From assembly GCF_963678975.1 (NCBI RefSeq), contig NC_089279.1, positions 28,205,609-28,269,608 on the forward strand: a stretch of 64,000 nt of DNA, in the 5' to 3' direction. Position numbers and translations under genes: made by a program. How positions within the stretch are numbered: position 1 is the first letter of the stretch; each line of letters begins with the position of its first letter. The notes beneath the pieces are model-generated. The model saw only the letters and a program-made list of their open reading frames with translations, was not told where the DNA came from and ran no database searches. This document shows positions 42,662 to 55,018 of the stretch, in pieces. This DNA comes from Dysidea avara. Taxonomy: Eukaryota > Porifera > Demospongiae > Dictyoceratida > Dysideidae.

Positions 42662-43562
42662 CAGAGGCGTAGCTAAGGGGGGGCAAGGGGGGGCATTTGC
42701 CCCCCCATCACTAAATGATTTTTTTTAAAACCTTCGTCACAAGTTTACCAGTATTAAACTGACACGCAAATGACTGTAAATTATGTACACTACTACGCGG
42801 TATCACCAAGGGTTGCTAGTGAATGCGCACACACAACATTCAACTCGCTCATGAATCCATCGAACAAAAATATTAGACACATACTTCTATATTTAGCCTA
42901 GATTACTCGCGTGATAGAACATTTTTGAATCTAAAAAGAGTGACCCGCTTCTCCACGGCAGGAGTCACAACTCACAAGTGACAAAGGAGACCAGATGATG
43001 CTACGAACCTACTGTCTACGAGGTGATAAAGTGTTAGCTAAATAAATGTACCAGGTTTATTTTATCAAGTCGATCACACTGGACCTTTGTACATACAGCA
43101 GTGCAGTCTGTTTTTACTTTGTCAGTCAGTCAGGTGGATCAGTCAAGCTTACAAGTTCTGCTAGCAAGACAGGTGGGATTTCGTGCAATACATGGCATTT
43201 GAATTTCGCTGAGTGGAGTGAGTGAATACGTCATCCTGTCAGCAGTGTGCTAAGTCTGCAGCACAGGCTGTGGCTAACGTAAAGTAACCTGTATTTGCAC
43301 TAAAGTATTAGCTCTACAGGACTGTGGATGAATTTGTTGGAGTACAGTTGTGGCACGTGCGATGATGCTCGACGAATATAGCTACCTCGATTGGAAGCAG
43401 TCAGTACTGAAATGGTTACGTAGCTAGTTATTTAAGTTGTAATAATACAACACCGTGTGTTGGCTAGCCCACCATTGGGTCATTAGCCTTTTTTGCAATT
43501 ATAAATGATTTTGAGTGTTTCGTGGGGACATGCCTGCCCCTCCATCACCTTCTGGGTAGCTG
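42662..43562. mobile_element. hAT-like element in the foldback core, TIR CAG
   Basis: Exact 8 bp duplication CGCCCACA at 42654-42661 and 43563-43570. Ends are CAGAGGCGTAGCTAAGG and CTTCTGGGTAGCTG; terminal complementarity is short and gapped. The subterminal TTTGCCCCCCCATCAC block is shared with 11513-11560. 901 bp, no ORF. Comparison with copies 1 and 3, which lack it, confirms the insertion. Confidence 0.85.
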
Positions 43563-43578
43563 CGCCCACAGGGTAAAC

Positions 43579-44130
43579 TAGTCTCGTGCCCAGACCCTAT
43601 TTTTTCTTTTGTGTGGGGGCGGAGAAAAAAAGGGTCTGGTGGATCTCCAATAGCATTTTTGTGCAGCCGGATCTACAACTTTTGGGGATTGTTGATTGGT
43701 GGTGGTGGATAGCAAAGGCCAGTTAACGAAGCGAGAATTGGAAAACGGCGCGCGTTTGCTTTGCAAGCCTTCGAAACTCTGGTACGCGCGCCGTTTTCCA
43801 ATTCTCGCTTCGTTAACAGGCCTTTGTTATCCACCACCACCAATCCATCATTGAGAGCAACAATATTGACTCTTTTTCAGCGGAACTGCAAACATTGTAT
43901 GGAACTCTATAACTGTAATCTTTGTAACTACGTAGCTAAATTCATTTTATGATTGCTTTTTTTTCCTGAGCATATCAGCTGTGCTGTCTGCTCAGTAACA
44001 ATAATAATAATAATCAACCATCCCCAAAAGTTGTAGATCCGGCTGCACAAAAATGCTATTGGAGATCCACCAGACCCTTTTTTTCTCCACCCCCACACAA
44101 AAGAAAAAATAGGGTCTGGGCACGAGACTA
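43579..44130. mobile_element. MULE-like element, ~110 bp TIRs, 9 bp TSD
   Basis: TIRs of more than 100 bp begin TAGTCTCGTGCCCAGACCC and end in the exact complement. AGGGTAAAC is duplicated at 43570-43578 and 44131-44139. Long TIRs plus a 9 bp duplication fit Mutator-like elements. A second inner inverted repeat (TTAACGAAGCGAGAATTGG and complement, 43729-43818) surrounds GGCGCGCG. No transposase; 552 bp. Confidence 0.85.
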
Positions 44131-44509
44131 AGGGTAAACCGCTTGAAGGAATGAGCTGAAAATTGCTATGTAGATGGAGTAACTATCGTAGGAGTGCCTT
44201 TTTGTGGTTTGAAAGGAATCCAGTTAAAGGCCATCGAGATATAACGCAAAACCCAACCTGTGTCACAATTACGCGATCGATTTTTATGAATAAAAAACTA
44301 ATAGTTTTCACGCCTACCAGGCAAACCGCTTAGAGTAGTAAGCTGAAAATCGGTGTGTGGCTGGAATAATTATCATAGAAAGTCCGTGCAGTAGTACAGA
44401 AGAATCGGATTACAAACCACTGAGTTATGATTCCAAAGCCAACTACGTGTAGCATATGCGAGATCGAGATACTCTAATAGAACAGTCACCCTAATAAAGC
44501 ATTCAGCTA

Positions 44510-47036
44510 CGTTTATAACTTACTCCATTATAGAATTATATTACATTGCAAGTTATTCTGTAGGGAGTTCAGCTACATACAGTTAATCTTATAGACAATT
44601 CAGCTATAAGCAAGTCACCCTGTAGAGAATTCAACTACAAATATGTTGCTGTAGAGATTCAGAACATTATAAGTCACACTGAAGAGAATTCAGCGATAAA
44701 CAAGTCACCTTGTAGAGAGTTCAGCTACAACAAGTCACTCTGTAGAGAATTCAGCTACAAACAAATCACTGCATAAAGGGTTCAGCTACAAAAAAAGCTA
44801 CCCAGTAGAGAGTTCATCTAGATCAGCTACAAACAAGTCACTTATGTTCAGCTACAAGTAACTCACTCTGTAGAGAGTTCAGCTACAAACAAGTCATTCT
44901 GTAGTACAAACAAGTCACCGTGTAGCTGGAGAGTTCAGCAACCAATCAAAAAACCACTCTGTAAAGAGTTCAGCTATACAAACATGTTATAACTCTATAG
45001 AGAGATCATAGAAACTTAACAGATCACACTGTAGAGAGTTCAGCTAGAAACAAGTCATCCAGACTGAGTAGAGAGATCAACTAGAAAACATCACCTTGTA
45101 GAGAGTTCAAATCACCCTGCAGATAGTTCAGCTACAAACAAATCACCCTATAGAGAGATCAGCTAGAAGAAGTCACCTTGTAAAGAGTTTAGCTACAAAG
45201 AAACTACCATGTAGAGAATTCAGCAATGAACAGATCATCCTCTCAAGAGTTCAGCTAGAAACAAGTCATCCTGTAGAGAGATCAACTAGAAGAAGTTACC
45301 TTGTAGAGAGTTCAGCTACAAAGAAACAACCATGTAGAAAGTTCAACTGCAAACAAATCAAACTGTACAGAGTTCAGCTACAAACAAATCACCCTGTAGA
45401 GAGATCAGCTAGAAACAAGTCACCTTGTAGAGAAATCAACTAGAAGAAGTTACCTTGTAGAGAGTTCAGCTGCAAACAAACCATCATGTAGAGAGTTCAG
45501 CTGCACACAAATCACCTGTAGAGAGTTCAGCTACATACAAATCTCCCTGTAGAGAGATCAGCTAGAAGAAGCTACCTTGTAGAGAGTTCAGCTACAAAGA
45601 AACCACCATGTAGAGAGTTCAGCTGCAAACAAATCGAATTGTAGAGAGTTTAGCTACCAAAAAATCACCATGTAGAGAGTTCAGCTAGAAACAGGTTATC
45701 CTGTAAAGAGATCAGCTAGAAGAGGTTGCCTTGTAGAGTGTTCAGTTATGAACAAACTATCATGTAGAAAGTTCAGCTGCAAACGAATCACCCTGCAGAG
45801 AGTTCAGCTACGAGAAGATCACCCTATAGAGAGTTCAGCTAGAAGAAGTCACCTTGTAGAGAATTCAGCTGCAAAGAAACCACCATGTAGATAGTTCAGC
45901 TGCATGTAAACAAATCATCCTGTAAAGAGTTTAGCTACGAACAGATCACCCAGTAGAGTTCAGCTAGAAACAAGTCACCCTGCAGAGAGATCAGCTAGAA
46001 ACAAGTCATCCTGTAGAGAGACCAGCTAGAACAAGTCACTTTGTATGTAGAAAGTTCAGCTACAAAAAAAAAAATCACCATGTAGAGAGGTCAACTACAA
46101 ACAAATCTCCCTGTAGAGAGATCAGCTAGAAGAAGTTACCTTGTAGAGGGTTCAGCTACAAAGAAACCATCATGTAGAGAGTTCAGCTGCAAACAAATCA
46201 CCTGTAGAGAGTTCAGCTACAAACAAATCACCCTCTAGAAAGATCAGCTAAAAGAAGTCACCCTGTAGAGAGTTCAGTTACGAAGAAACCACCATGTAAA
46301 GAGTTCAGCTACAAACTAGTGACCTTGTAGAGACATCAGTTACCTTGTAGAGAGTTCAGCTACAAAGAAACCATCATGTAGAGAGTTCAGCTGCAAACAA
46401 ATCACCTGTAGAGAGTTCAGCTACAAACAAATCACCCTGTAGAAAGATCAGCTAGAAGAAGTTACCTTGAGGAGAGTTCAGCTACAAAGAAACCATTCTT
46501 TGTAGCTGAACTCTCTACAAGGTAACTTCTTCTAGCTGATCTCTCTACAGGGAGGTTTGTTTGTAGCTGACCTCTCTACAGGGTGATTTTTTTTTGCAGC
46601 TGAACTTTCTACATACAAAGTGACTTGTTCTAGCTGGTTTCTCTACAGGATGACTTGTTTCTAGCTGATCTCTCTGCTGGGTGACTTGTTTCTAGCTGAA
46701 CTCTACCGGGTGATCTGTTCGTAGCTGAACTCTCTACAGGATGATTTGTTTACAGCTGAACTATCTACATGGTGGTTTCTTTGTAGCTGAATTCTCTACA
46801 AGGTGACTTCTTCTAGCTGAACTCTTGATTCATTTGCAGCTGAACCCTCTACATTGTAGAGAGTTCAGCTGCAAACGAATCACCCTTCAGAGAGTTCAGC
46901 TACGAGAAGATCACCCTATAGAGAGTTCAGCTAGAAGAAGTCGCCTTGTAGAGAATTCAGCTGCAAAGAAACCACCATGTAGATAGTTCAGCTGTAAACA
47001 AATCATCCTGTAGAGAGTTCAGCTACGAACAGATCA
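44510..47036 (+). repeat. ~31 bp minisatellite of foldback copy 2, first part
   Basis: Same unit as in copy 1 (GTAGAGAGTTCAGCTACAAA), diverged at the left edge (44520-45100) and more uniform inside. A block at 46497-46855 is in the opposite orientation, after which the array returns to +. 46860-47036 is a near copy of 45775-45960. Confidence 0.92.
46497..46855 (-). repeat. Inverted block inside the minisatellite
   Basis: Within the + array this segment reads TTTGTAGCTGAACTCTCTAC. Its complement contains GAACAGATCACCCGGTAGAG, which matches the pre-insertion sequence of the retrotransposon at 47037/55540. It therefore looks like a local inverted duplication made before that insertion. Confidence 0.75.
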
Positions 47037-47040
47037 CTGG

Positions 47041-47274
47041 TGCAACTTGTTCACTTTGTTTGTCACCTCGTCCAACTTGTCACCATGTGCTAAATGGGTG
47101 TCCTGTGGCTTTGCAGCAAGGCAGGTTTACTTTTCGTCATGATGCTGTTTTATTATGTTTGATGTCTGAGTTGCAAGCTTGTTTGGATAATGTAGAAATA
47201 TTTGCTGATTTGGATGGCAAACGTGCGTCTGACTCTCCTCCTGCCACCATTCCCCCTGCTGTACTAGTGTGTTC
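47041..47274 (+). pseudogene. RLE retrotransposon ORF, C-terminal part before the Ginger insertion
   Basis: ATCSLCLSPRPTCHHVLNGC gives a CX2C...HX4C zinc knuckle, followed by GRFTFRHDAVLLCLMSEL. The frame is open to the insertion point and continues in frame at 55023 once the element and one GTTC are discounted. The match to 28390-28190 (- strand) shows one family. Confidence 0.8.
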
Positions 47275-47400
47275 TGTCACGCTACAGATGGTCCCCCGCC
47301 CCAAGTGGTCCGGCCGGACCAACTAGCGCACTTCAGGCTGTCCGGCCGGACCATGTGAAGTTTCGTCAAGTGGTCCGCCCTGCTTCAATTGGTCCCCCCA
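47275..47400 (+). repeat. Left terminal and subterminal repeats of the Ginger-type element
   Basis: Terminal TGTCACGCTACAGATGGTCC, then GTCCGGCCGGACCA twice (a perfect inner palindrome GGTCCGGCCGGACC) and further GGTCC boxes at variable spacing. These are likely transposase-binding sites (inference). Confidence 0.8.
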
Positions 47401-47751
47401 ATGAAACAGCTGTATAGAGGCCGGTTAGATATGGGTTACTTGTTCGTTACCGGAAAACTCAGTTATGTGGATGTTATCAGTAGCTTTCCGGCACACCGCT
47501 GCCTTTGATGATCGTGTCGAAAGGAGTTCAAAGGTGACTGGCAGCTGTCGACTCAGCCATATTTTATATTGATACGGTTGATCTACAGTCTAAACATGTG
47601 TCAGTTGCTGAACAGCGACTGTTGGCCTCGACTGTTGGCGTGACTTTACTTGATTCAAGTTTATAGCTGTACTGATTCGGCTGAGGGCTCGTCACTTTAA
47701 CTCGCACTTTAAGGACGCTTAGAGCAGTATTTGTAACAGTTCAGTTTAAGG

Positions 47752-50594
47752 ATGATGGCGGATGGCTCCGCTAACCCTGCTGGTCACAGTAGCAGCAGCC
47801 AATGTACGGAGTCGGAAGATAGTCGTGGAGAGATTGAGAGACAACTGCACGAGGATGTTTTACTGTATCTTCAAGAGCAGAGGTACAGACAAGAATGTAC
47901 AAAGAACGAGAAGAGGTGTATTAGAAGAAAGGCAATGAGGTACACTTTAGAAGATGGAGCGCTTCTGTACACCAAACAGGACAAGACCAAGGTAAAGATT
48001 TACTATTATAATGCATCATGTATGCATAGGACGGAGGTGGAGAAGCCAGCATTAGGAGGCCGTGGCATAGACTCCCCGAGTCGGGCTTACTTTCTATAAT
48101 TGTAGAAAGAAAGTGGCTCAGCCACTTACTCTAATAGAACAGTCAGTTGCTCTAATAGAGCAGTCAGTTGCTCTAATAGAGCAGTCACACTTAGAAACTG
48201 CGAATGCAGCTGCCAACGTATAAGCCATTGTATTTACAGTCTACCACGTGTCCCATGGTTCCTTTCTGTTATTTATTACATCTGGCTAGCTTCCAGATAA
48301 TTGTACTATGAAAACTTAAACATATAGTTATGTTTCTGTCTCCCTGCCATATTTATTATTTGTTTAATCACAGTAACCCTGAGTACAGAAAGCAAACCTA
48401 TGAGTCAGGAATAAACTTTTGCAGCAGTAACTATATGGCTTCCAAACTTTTCACTTAAACAGGGTGGGTCAACTGAAATAAAGTTTTGGACCATTTTAGT
48501 GAATTGCTATGCACAGCTGAATAAACAAAATTGTCACTGTTCTGTTGGAGTGGCTGGCTGCTATAGAGTATTTCTGAACTTTTGCAAAATCAATGCAAAA
48601 CATACATATAGTGCAACCTCTGGTAAATGAAACAGAACTGATTCAGTTTCCACTGAAATAAGAAGTTCTTTTCGTTCAGGATGTTATGGTTCCGGTACTT
48701 GGTAGCCACCTAGTTTGCATGGCCTGCTGTTGTCTACATGGACAAATTGCTTGGTGTGATAATTTCTCTTTTAGTTCAAGACCCTATTGACTCTCTAATT
48801 CTAAGTTGTATAGAGCTGTAGGGCCATATATAGCTGCTGACTCAGCATACTATAATGCAGTGTATGTGACTGGTAATACAAGTGTATGGTTTGTATAGGT
48901 CAGATACATACTAGACCCGAAAGAGAAAGAGCGGATATTGCGAGGTTGTCATGTACACCCTACATCAGGTCACATGGGGACAAAGAAGACACAGGCAAGG
49001 ATTACAGAACGCTACATGTGGCAAGGAGTAGGAAAGGATGTAAAAGCATTTGTAAGTACATACCTATACAGCTATACCTTGGGGGTATACATATATGCGG
49101 AAGTATATCATGCAGTTGATGCCTTGCAATTTAGAATAGCAGACTAATACTCAGCTTTCACAATACGTATACCAAACAGCTATGTAATTTGGTTGCTTAT
49201 TACAGTATGATGCCCCTGTTACATCTTTTTGGTCTTGTCAGTTTTACTTTATGATAATGTTGTAGACATATATAATAATTATGATTATGTTGAAAATTTA
49301 CCCTGCTTGCATGCTTCTATACCACTTGCAACTGCAGTATTCTGTTTTCTAAATAGCTACATAAATAAAAAATGACCCAATTATATCAATCAACATGTTG
49401 GAGTTGCTATAGAACTGTACTGCAAAACTCTATTAATTTTGTATGCTTTCAGGTTGTAAAGAACAATGGTTTACCATGCACGTATACATAATGCCTTTGC
49501 ACAAGATGCAAAATATTTCATCAGTAATAAACTTGCATCATCACATTTTTCTATACATCTAAGGTGAAGGAATGTGATGTGTGCCAACGGATGACAAAGA
49601 AAATGGACACAGGGGTACCAGAACTTAACCCTATTCCAGTTGTAGCAACTTGGTACCACATTGGAATAGACTTTGTCGGACCACTAAAGCACAAGTCCAC
49701 TCAAGGAAATTGCTATATTCTGACAGTAGCAGACTACTTTAGCAAGTTTGTGCAGGCATTTGCTTGCAGCAATAAGGAATCCTCAACCGTGTTTAGTGCT
49801 TTGTTTAAGGTATATATATATATATATATGTTGTGTGTATAATGCACATATTTACTTAAAGTTTGCAAACACTTGGACGTATAGACTAATACAGAACTAC
49901 AGTATATGTTTGTTAAAGCAGCTATATAATATGGGTCGGAAAAGAGTTGTATAGCCAGTTATGTGGGCCGTTTAACCCGTATTCTCCCAGCATACCAATT
50001 CCAGTATTCATTTTCTACGTCTAATTGAAACATTTTGTATAGCTGTATGAAAACCTTTGGCTAAATCACTTATCTTAGCAAGATGTGAATCTTGCTTACT
50101 TGGATGTCAATAGATTAGCTTTAGTATTCCTATCCTTTCACGCGGCTGCTGAAACTTATTAATTTTGTCATAGCTTCATCATAAAGGATCCTTTATAATT
50201 AAGCCTATCACAATCCTATGCTATGATCACCAAAATATTTTGACTTGGTTACTGGATGGTAGAAAAGTAGCTAGATAGAGATGGTAGAGAAGCAGCTAGG
50301 TGCTGAAAATTTCAACTTGATTGCTTATTGTATGTAGGAGTATGTAAAACAACTGCACAATATTTGGGAGATTACGGAATACAGAATAACCGTGCAGAAG
50401 TAATACATGTACTTTGAATGTTTGTCATTAATGTGAAACTGTGCATGCAGTTAATAACATCCACAGGTGTCCAAATTGACTTAAAGAATACTTTTGTATG
50501 TTGCATCTAATTCTGTTTCCATGCAGTAACAATAAAACAATGCAAAATAAAATCTACTAATACATTCAGAAAAGTTCACACATATACATGAACA

Positions 50595-50643
<49 letters not shown>

Positions 50644-53600
50644 AAGACAAACAATGTATTATAGTGTGCTGCAAAAATGTAATTAAATACTAACAGAATG
50701 AAGTAGTCATTATAACCCAAGCAGCCACCAGAACCATGCAATTCAAAGTGTACCATGTTATTTACTTGCATATTACATACTTTACAGTTATTCATGCAGT
50801 TTGGATTACCAAGAGTAATTACTTCTGATCAAGGAAGTGAATTTAACAATCGCCTTGACAAGAAATTGATGAAGATGATGAAAATTGACCACCGTTTGAC
50901 TACCCCTTACCATCCTCAGGTAACTACTACTCTACTATCCTATATTATATGCTATGTTGTAACTAATCAACATTAATAGTTGCATGGTAAAGAAATGCAT
51001 AGTGCTATAATATGCATATTTACCTTATGCACTTTAAGTAGATACAACTGTATTATGTGTCTGTTGTAGGCAAACGGCTTGGTTGAGCGTTTTAACCAGA
51101 CCATCCAGAATATGCTGGTAAAGTTTGTTAATGAGAAAAAGGAACTCTGGGAAGATTATTTAGACACCTGTGTTTTTGCTTACAATACTTCTAAACACGA
51201 GTCATCAAAATATTGCCCTTTTGCTGTGATGTTTGGACGACAAGCTCTGTTACCTGTTGAAATTCAATATCCCAAAGAAGAAGATATCGTACAGCACTTG
51301 GATCATAATGATGAAGTTATAGAACAACATTTCATTCATCAAACAAAAGTAGCACAAATTGTGAAGGAGAACATACTCACCGCTCAAAAGCGTCAAAAAC
51401 AAGTGTATGACAGGAAGCACCATAACCCAGCTACATTCAAAGTTGGAGCATTGGTTCTTAGAAAAGATATGAAGAGGAAAAAGCGGGCTGGTGGAAAAAT
51501 GGATTATAAGTGGCAGGGTCCTTATAAAGTTGTGAAGTCTGTTGGTAAAGGAATTTTTCAGATCCTAAACACCAATGACATTAAACAGACTTTAAAAGTC
51601 CATGGTACACATTTGAAATTGTTCTATCCACCCAAGAAGGTACATGCATGTATGTGCGGCACACAGGTGTGTGTTTATGTAAGTTATAATTGTATAGGCA
51701 ACTGGTTGTATCTCAACATCTCATGACGAAAGTGATAATAGTGGCAACACATCTGTCAGAAGTGGAAAAGGATCCATTTCACATGATCCTAGTGCCAGTG
51801 TGAGCGACAAAGTAAGAACTTATAACTGCATGTTAATTGATGTAATATTATCTTGCAATACATAGGAACCATGCAACTCGATATCCCAGTATGATGACAA
51901 TATCAAGACTGACCAAATAGAGGAGGACAACACATCAGTTGTTACTCACAATACTTGTACACATACTTCAAAATCTCACAACCCAACAGTGTCCGTTATC
52001 TCACATGAACCTAGTGCCACCAAAAGTGATAAAGTAAGATTATTTGATACTATACTGTAATATTTATATCATGTACATGTTATAGGATCCCATCTTGACA
52101 TCTCAGTGTGATGAAGATACTAAGACCAAAATTTTGGACCAAATGGATGATGGCAACATATCAGTGCTCCTACATGCTCGTACATCTCATGATCAGAGTG
52201 ACTCTTCTTCAAGAACGTCCATTTCTTATGATCCTAGCAGCATCATGAGTGACAAAGTAAGTAATGTATAGGCTTATTGCCAAGCATGGTAACTATGGTT
52301 GTAGTGCAGCCAGCATACATACTTTGAGTAGTTTTAATAAGTTCACTGATTTGCTGGTTACATAGCTACTGTAGCATACTATATACACCCACGTGGAATT
52401 CTATATGAGTACATGTAATAGGAACCCAGCTATCCCAGTTTGATATCACGATGGGATGAGGAAGATATCACTCACTGTAAAGATCTAGTACGAATGAATA
52501 AGGAGCAAGGGCACAATGTATCAGTTGCTATTAATGTGGTTAGAGGTTCCTCCAATTCGTTCTTCACATATCTTACTAATGTCTATTTTCAGAATTGCCC
52601 ATTGGTTTACAGTTCCCCCAAACAAGCAGGAGGCTACTTCCCAGAGTTTGGCAGTTTTAGTGCACCTGCGCTATCACCTATTTACAGCCAAAAACTGGAA
52701 CACAATGAATTTAAAATAAAGCCTACATCTGATAAAGGTAAATTGTGATAGCTGGAAAAACATCACAACAGTTCCAATAGGAAAGAGGGTTGTTGATATG
52801 ATATTCTCACCACCAAAGCACATTGTTACCAAGAGAAAGCTGAATTTCTCTGATAGTCCTGATACGAATTCAGTTAAGCCATTGAGATGACGTCACAAGC
52901 TTATAAAGGTTGTATTTTGTTGTGATAATTCCTTGACAGCTATTGTAATTATTGTGTGCTTACCATTACACAGAGATGTGAGGAGTTTCAGAAAAACACC
53001 GTAACAAAGCCTCCTACAATAGCGGAACCATCAGTGGTAGCACCTATGATTGCGACAACAACAGAGACAGTGGAATCCAAGATAACAGCCACACCTAACG
53101 TAACAGCTACAATGTCTACAGCAGTAACAGGAATGATTAATACAGCCGGAGCCAACAATGGAAGCATCATACCACTTACAGCCTATGTATGTTTTTGTGC
53201 TGTGGTACATATGACTCATATATATACATACAGGATCAGCTAAAAGCTATCTGGAAAAGAAAGCCATGCTATGTAATTAAAGCTAGGTTTGGACATTTGG
53301 CTATACATCAAGGTAGCTTTCACAACTTGAAAGGAAATAACTGGTTAAATGATGAGGTCAGTGCATTGTATTATATACCTCTAAATTTGATGCACTAAAA
53401 TTAATGTTATAGATAGTGAATGGATATTTACGCATGCTAGTTGAATTGAGGAATGACAGTTTTGCTGTCTTGTCACAAACCATCACTGCCTGGGTTAATC
53501 GCTCAAAATCTGGGAAATCATCGCACCTTTTAAGCAAGGTAAGATCACAAATGCTACGTGGAGGAGTTAGTTTATTCATACTATAGGAGACGCTAAGCAC

Positions 53601-54515
53601 CAAAGTGTTTATTGTTGGAATGTACAATCATGGAGAAAACCACTGGATATTGATTGTAAGCAATTTGCATAGGGTGATACCAATACACTTGTTGTGCTGC
53701 TCTGTAGGCAATCAACATGGAAGAAAAAAAGTTTTACTACATCAATCCTCTTGGACCATCGCGAGCCATACGTGGAGCATACACAGGTTTGAAGTATGTT
53801 TAATACTGTAACATTGACTGTTAACATAATTATACAGTGCATCACTGTGAACTAAATTGATGCAATGCACTTTTACACCTAGTTTTATATGCTCCATAGA
53901 AGGTTCTTTGCTATGAGATATAACTGCGTTGGTCAAGACAACGTCTCATTGGACAAGTTTGAGCTCATTCAGCTCAAGAAAGGTGTGCAAAAGCCAGGAG
54001 ACAGCTTCAACTGTGGTGTTTTGAGTTTAAAGGTATAACATCTCGCTTTTGTAGCTAAGGCTATAAAGTTTGTGTACTATACACAGATTGCTGAACAATT
54101 GTTAAATTTTAACCGTATCGACGAAGACGCCATTTTGCAAATGAATATGAAGAAAGCCAGAATAGATATAGGCACAGCACTCCTCACCAATTCAAGTAAT
54201 TTGCTCTGCGTTAAAGTGTGCATATATACGTGTGTTTCAAATTCAGTTGACATGACTGAGCGCTGCATCATGTGTGGACGATCTGAAGAAAGTTTTCAGC
54301 ATGAAGATTATACTGATCGCTGGGTATGCTATACACATATATTATTCATGTGAGAACTTTATGTATATTTATTGTGTATGTAGATCCAGTGTGGTAACTG
54401 TAATGCGTGGGTGCATGTAATCTGCTCAGGAGTAACTGTGGATGACCCTTCAGCACCCTCTTATGAATTTAACTGTATTGATTGTGTCAAACAACGTAAA
54501 GACTTTACACATTAG
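47752..54515 (+). CDS. Ginger-type transposase: H2C2 finger, DDE integrase, Ulp1 protease, PHD finger
   Basis: Nineteen exons with GT-AG borders and consistent phase: 47752-47991, 48899-49051, 49564-49809, 50788-50919, 51070-51639, 51698-51811, 51866-52033, 52086-52256, 52422-52737, 52772-52872, 52974-53186, 53234-53356, 53413-53538, 53587-53655, 53708-53793, 53900-54032, 54087-54195, 54247-54323, 54384-54515 (TAG); about 1,090 residues. Residues ~80-165: H2C2 finger (CHVHPTSGHMGTKKT, CDVCQ). Then the integrase core: D in GIDFVGPL, D in TSDQGSEF, E in LVERFNQT. WQGPYKVVKSV is the GPY motif. A serine/threonine-rich linker follows. Ulp1: NNWLNDE, GENHWILI (His), PGDSFNCGVL (Cys); FYYINPLG has Asn where the triad Asp is expected. 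PHD: CIMC, QCGNC, WVHVIC, CIDC (C4HC3). The exon borders at 52738-52771 (34 nt intron) and 52873 are the least certain. No frame break seen. Confidence 0.82.
48126..48188 (+). repeat. Module cluster in the Ginger intron 1
   Basis: Three units of CTCTAATAGARCAGTCAGT in tandem with a 21 bp period; the second and third contain the perfect TGCTCTAATAGAGCA palindrome. Confidence 0.9.
50590..50641. repeat. CGCA/CA microsatellite in Ginger intron 3
   Basis: (CGCA)n changing to (CA)n. The open - strand frame across it is not coding. Length is likely polymorphic. Confidence 0.95.
51698..52256 (+). repeat. Three tandemly related linker exons in the transposase gene
   Basis: Exons 51698-51811, 51866-52033 and 52086-52256 each end with a similar peptide (SHDPSASVSDK, SHEPSATKSDK, SYDPSSIMSDK) directly before GTAAG, and start after ATAG with a GA/GC codon. 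Similar intron lengths (54 and 52 nt). This is internal exon duplication in the linker between integrase and protease. Confidence 0.75.
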
Positions 54516-54854
54516 CTAATGACTGTAACAATTGTTGATGTATATTGGCAAACTTTGCTAACTAGTTAGCTATTTCATGGCATACATTAATTATGCTAGC
54601 TGCATCGCTTTTATGGCTAGCTATATAGCCTGGCATGACGCATGTCAGTGAATACATTAGTAGTGAATTGACAACATAGACTGATCACCGGCATCATGGC
54701 TGAGAATCCACGAAGCACAGGCCTAGCCGAGCATACAAGGCACAGCCTGTAGCCTCATACCCGATCACTGGCACTGTAGCTTTATAGTTTAAAAACAAGC
54801 TGTACGAAGAAACTGATCCGGCCGTGTTGCTTGCCGCGCCTGGATCGTATTCAG
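54516..54854 (+). other. 3' UTR and internal flank of the Ginger-type element
   Basis: Non-coding between the stop codon and the subterminal repeats. No clear AATAAA seen. Confidence 0.5.
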
Positions 54855-55018
54855 CGTGGGGGACCACTTGTAGCAGAGGGGGACCAACCGTGGCGCTCTA
54901 GGTTGTCCGGGGGGGGGGGGACAAGTTGAAGTGTCTCAAGTGGTCCGGGGGGACCACATAGCGCGGCTTTAACTAGTCCGGGGGGACTGATTTTGGGGGG
55001 ACCAATTGTCGCATGACA
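54855..55018 (-). repeat. Right terminal and subterminal repeats of the Ginger-type element
   Basis: GGGGGACCA/GGGGGGACC boxes are repeated about eight times, with a G12 run near 54909. The terminal complement is TGTCATGCGACAATTGGTCC. Box order differs from the left side, so only about the outer 27 bp is a true inverted repeat. Confidence 0.8.

Larger units (their letters stand above)
47275..55018 (+). mobile_element. Ginger-type DNA transposon, 7.74 kb, apparently intact
   Basis: Left end TGTCACGCTACAGATGGTCC and right end (complement) TGTCATGCGACAATTGGTCC agree at most positions. GTTC flanks both sides (47271-47274 and 55019-55022). A TGT...ACA border with a 4 bp duplication is as described for Ginger elements, whose transposase is related to retroviral/Ty3 integrase. 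Subterminal regions are packed with GGTCC/GGACC blocks. The encoded gene has integrase, Ulp1 and PHD domains. No LTR, RT or gag is present, which argues against a retrotransposon. Confidence 0.88.

Noticed and set aside
42289..42672. Lysine-rich ORFs on both strands in the foldback core (also near 4278-4632 and 63388-63690)
   Set aside because: Same repeat core in three copies; the frames are not conserved between copies and the low-complexity part is a CTT-rich tract.
47275..55018. Interpretation as a Ty3/gypsy retrotransposon because of the integrase
   Set aside because: No RT, RNase H, gag or LTRs; instead TIRs, a 4 bp duplication, introns, and Ulp1 and PHD domains, which fit a Ginger-type DNA transposon.
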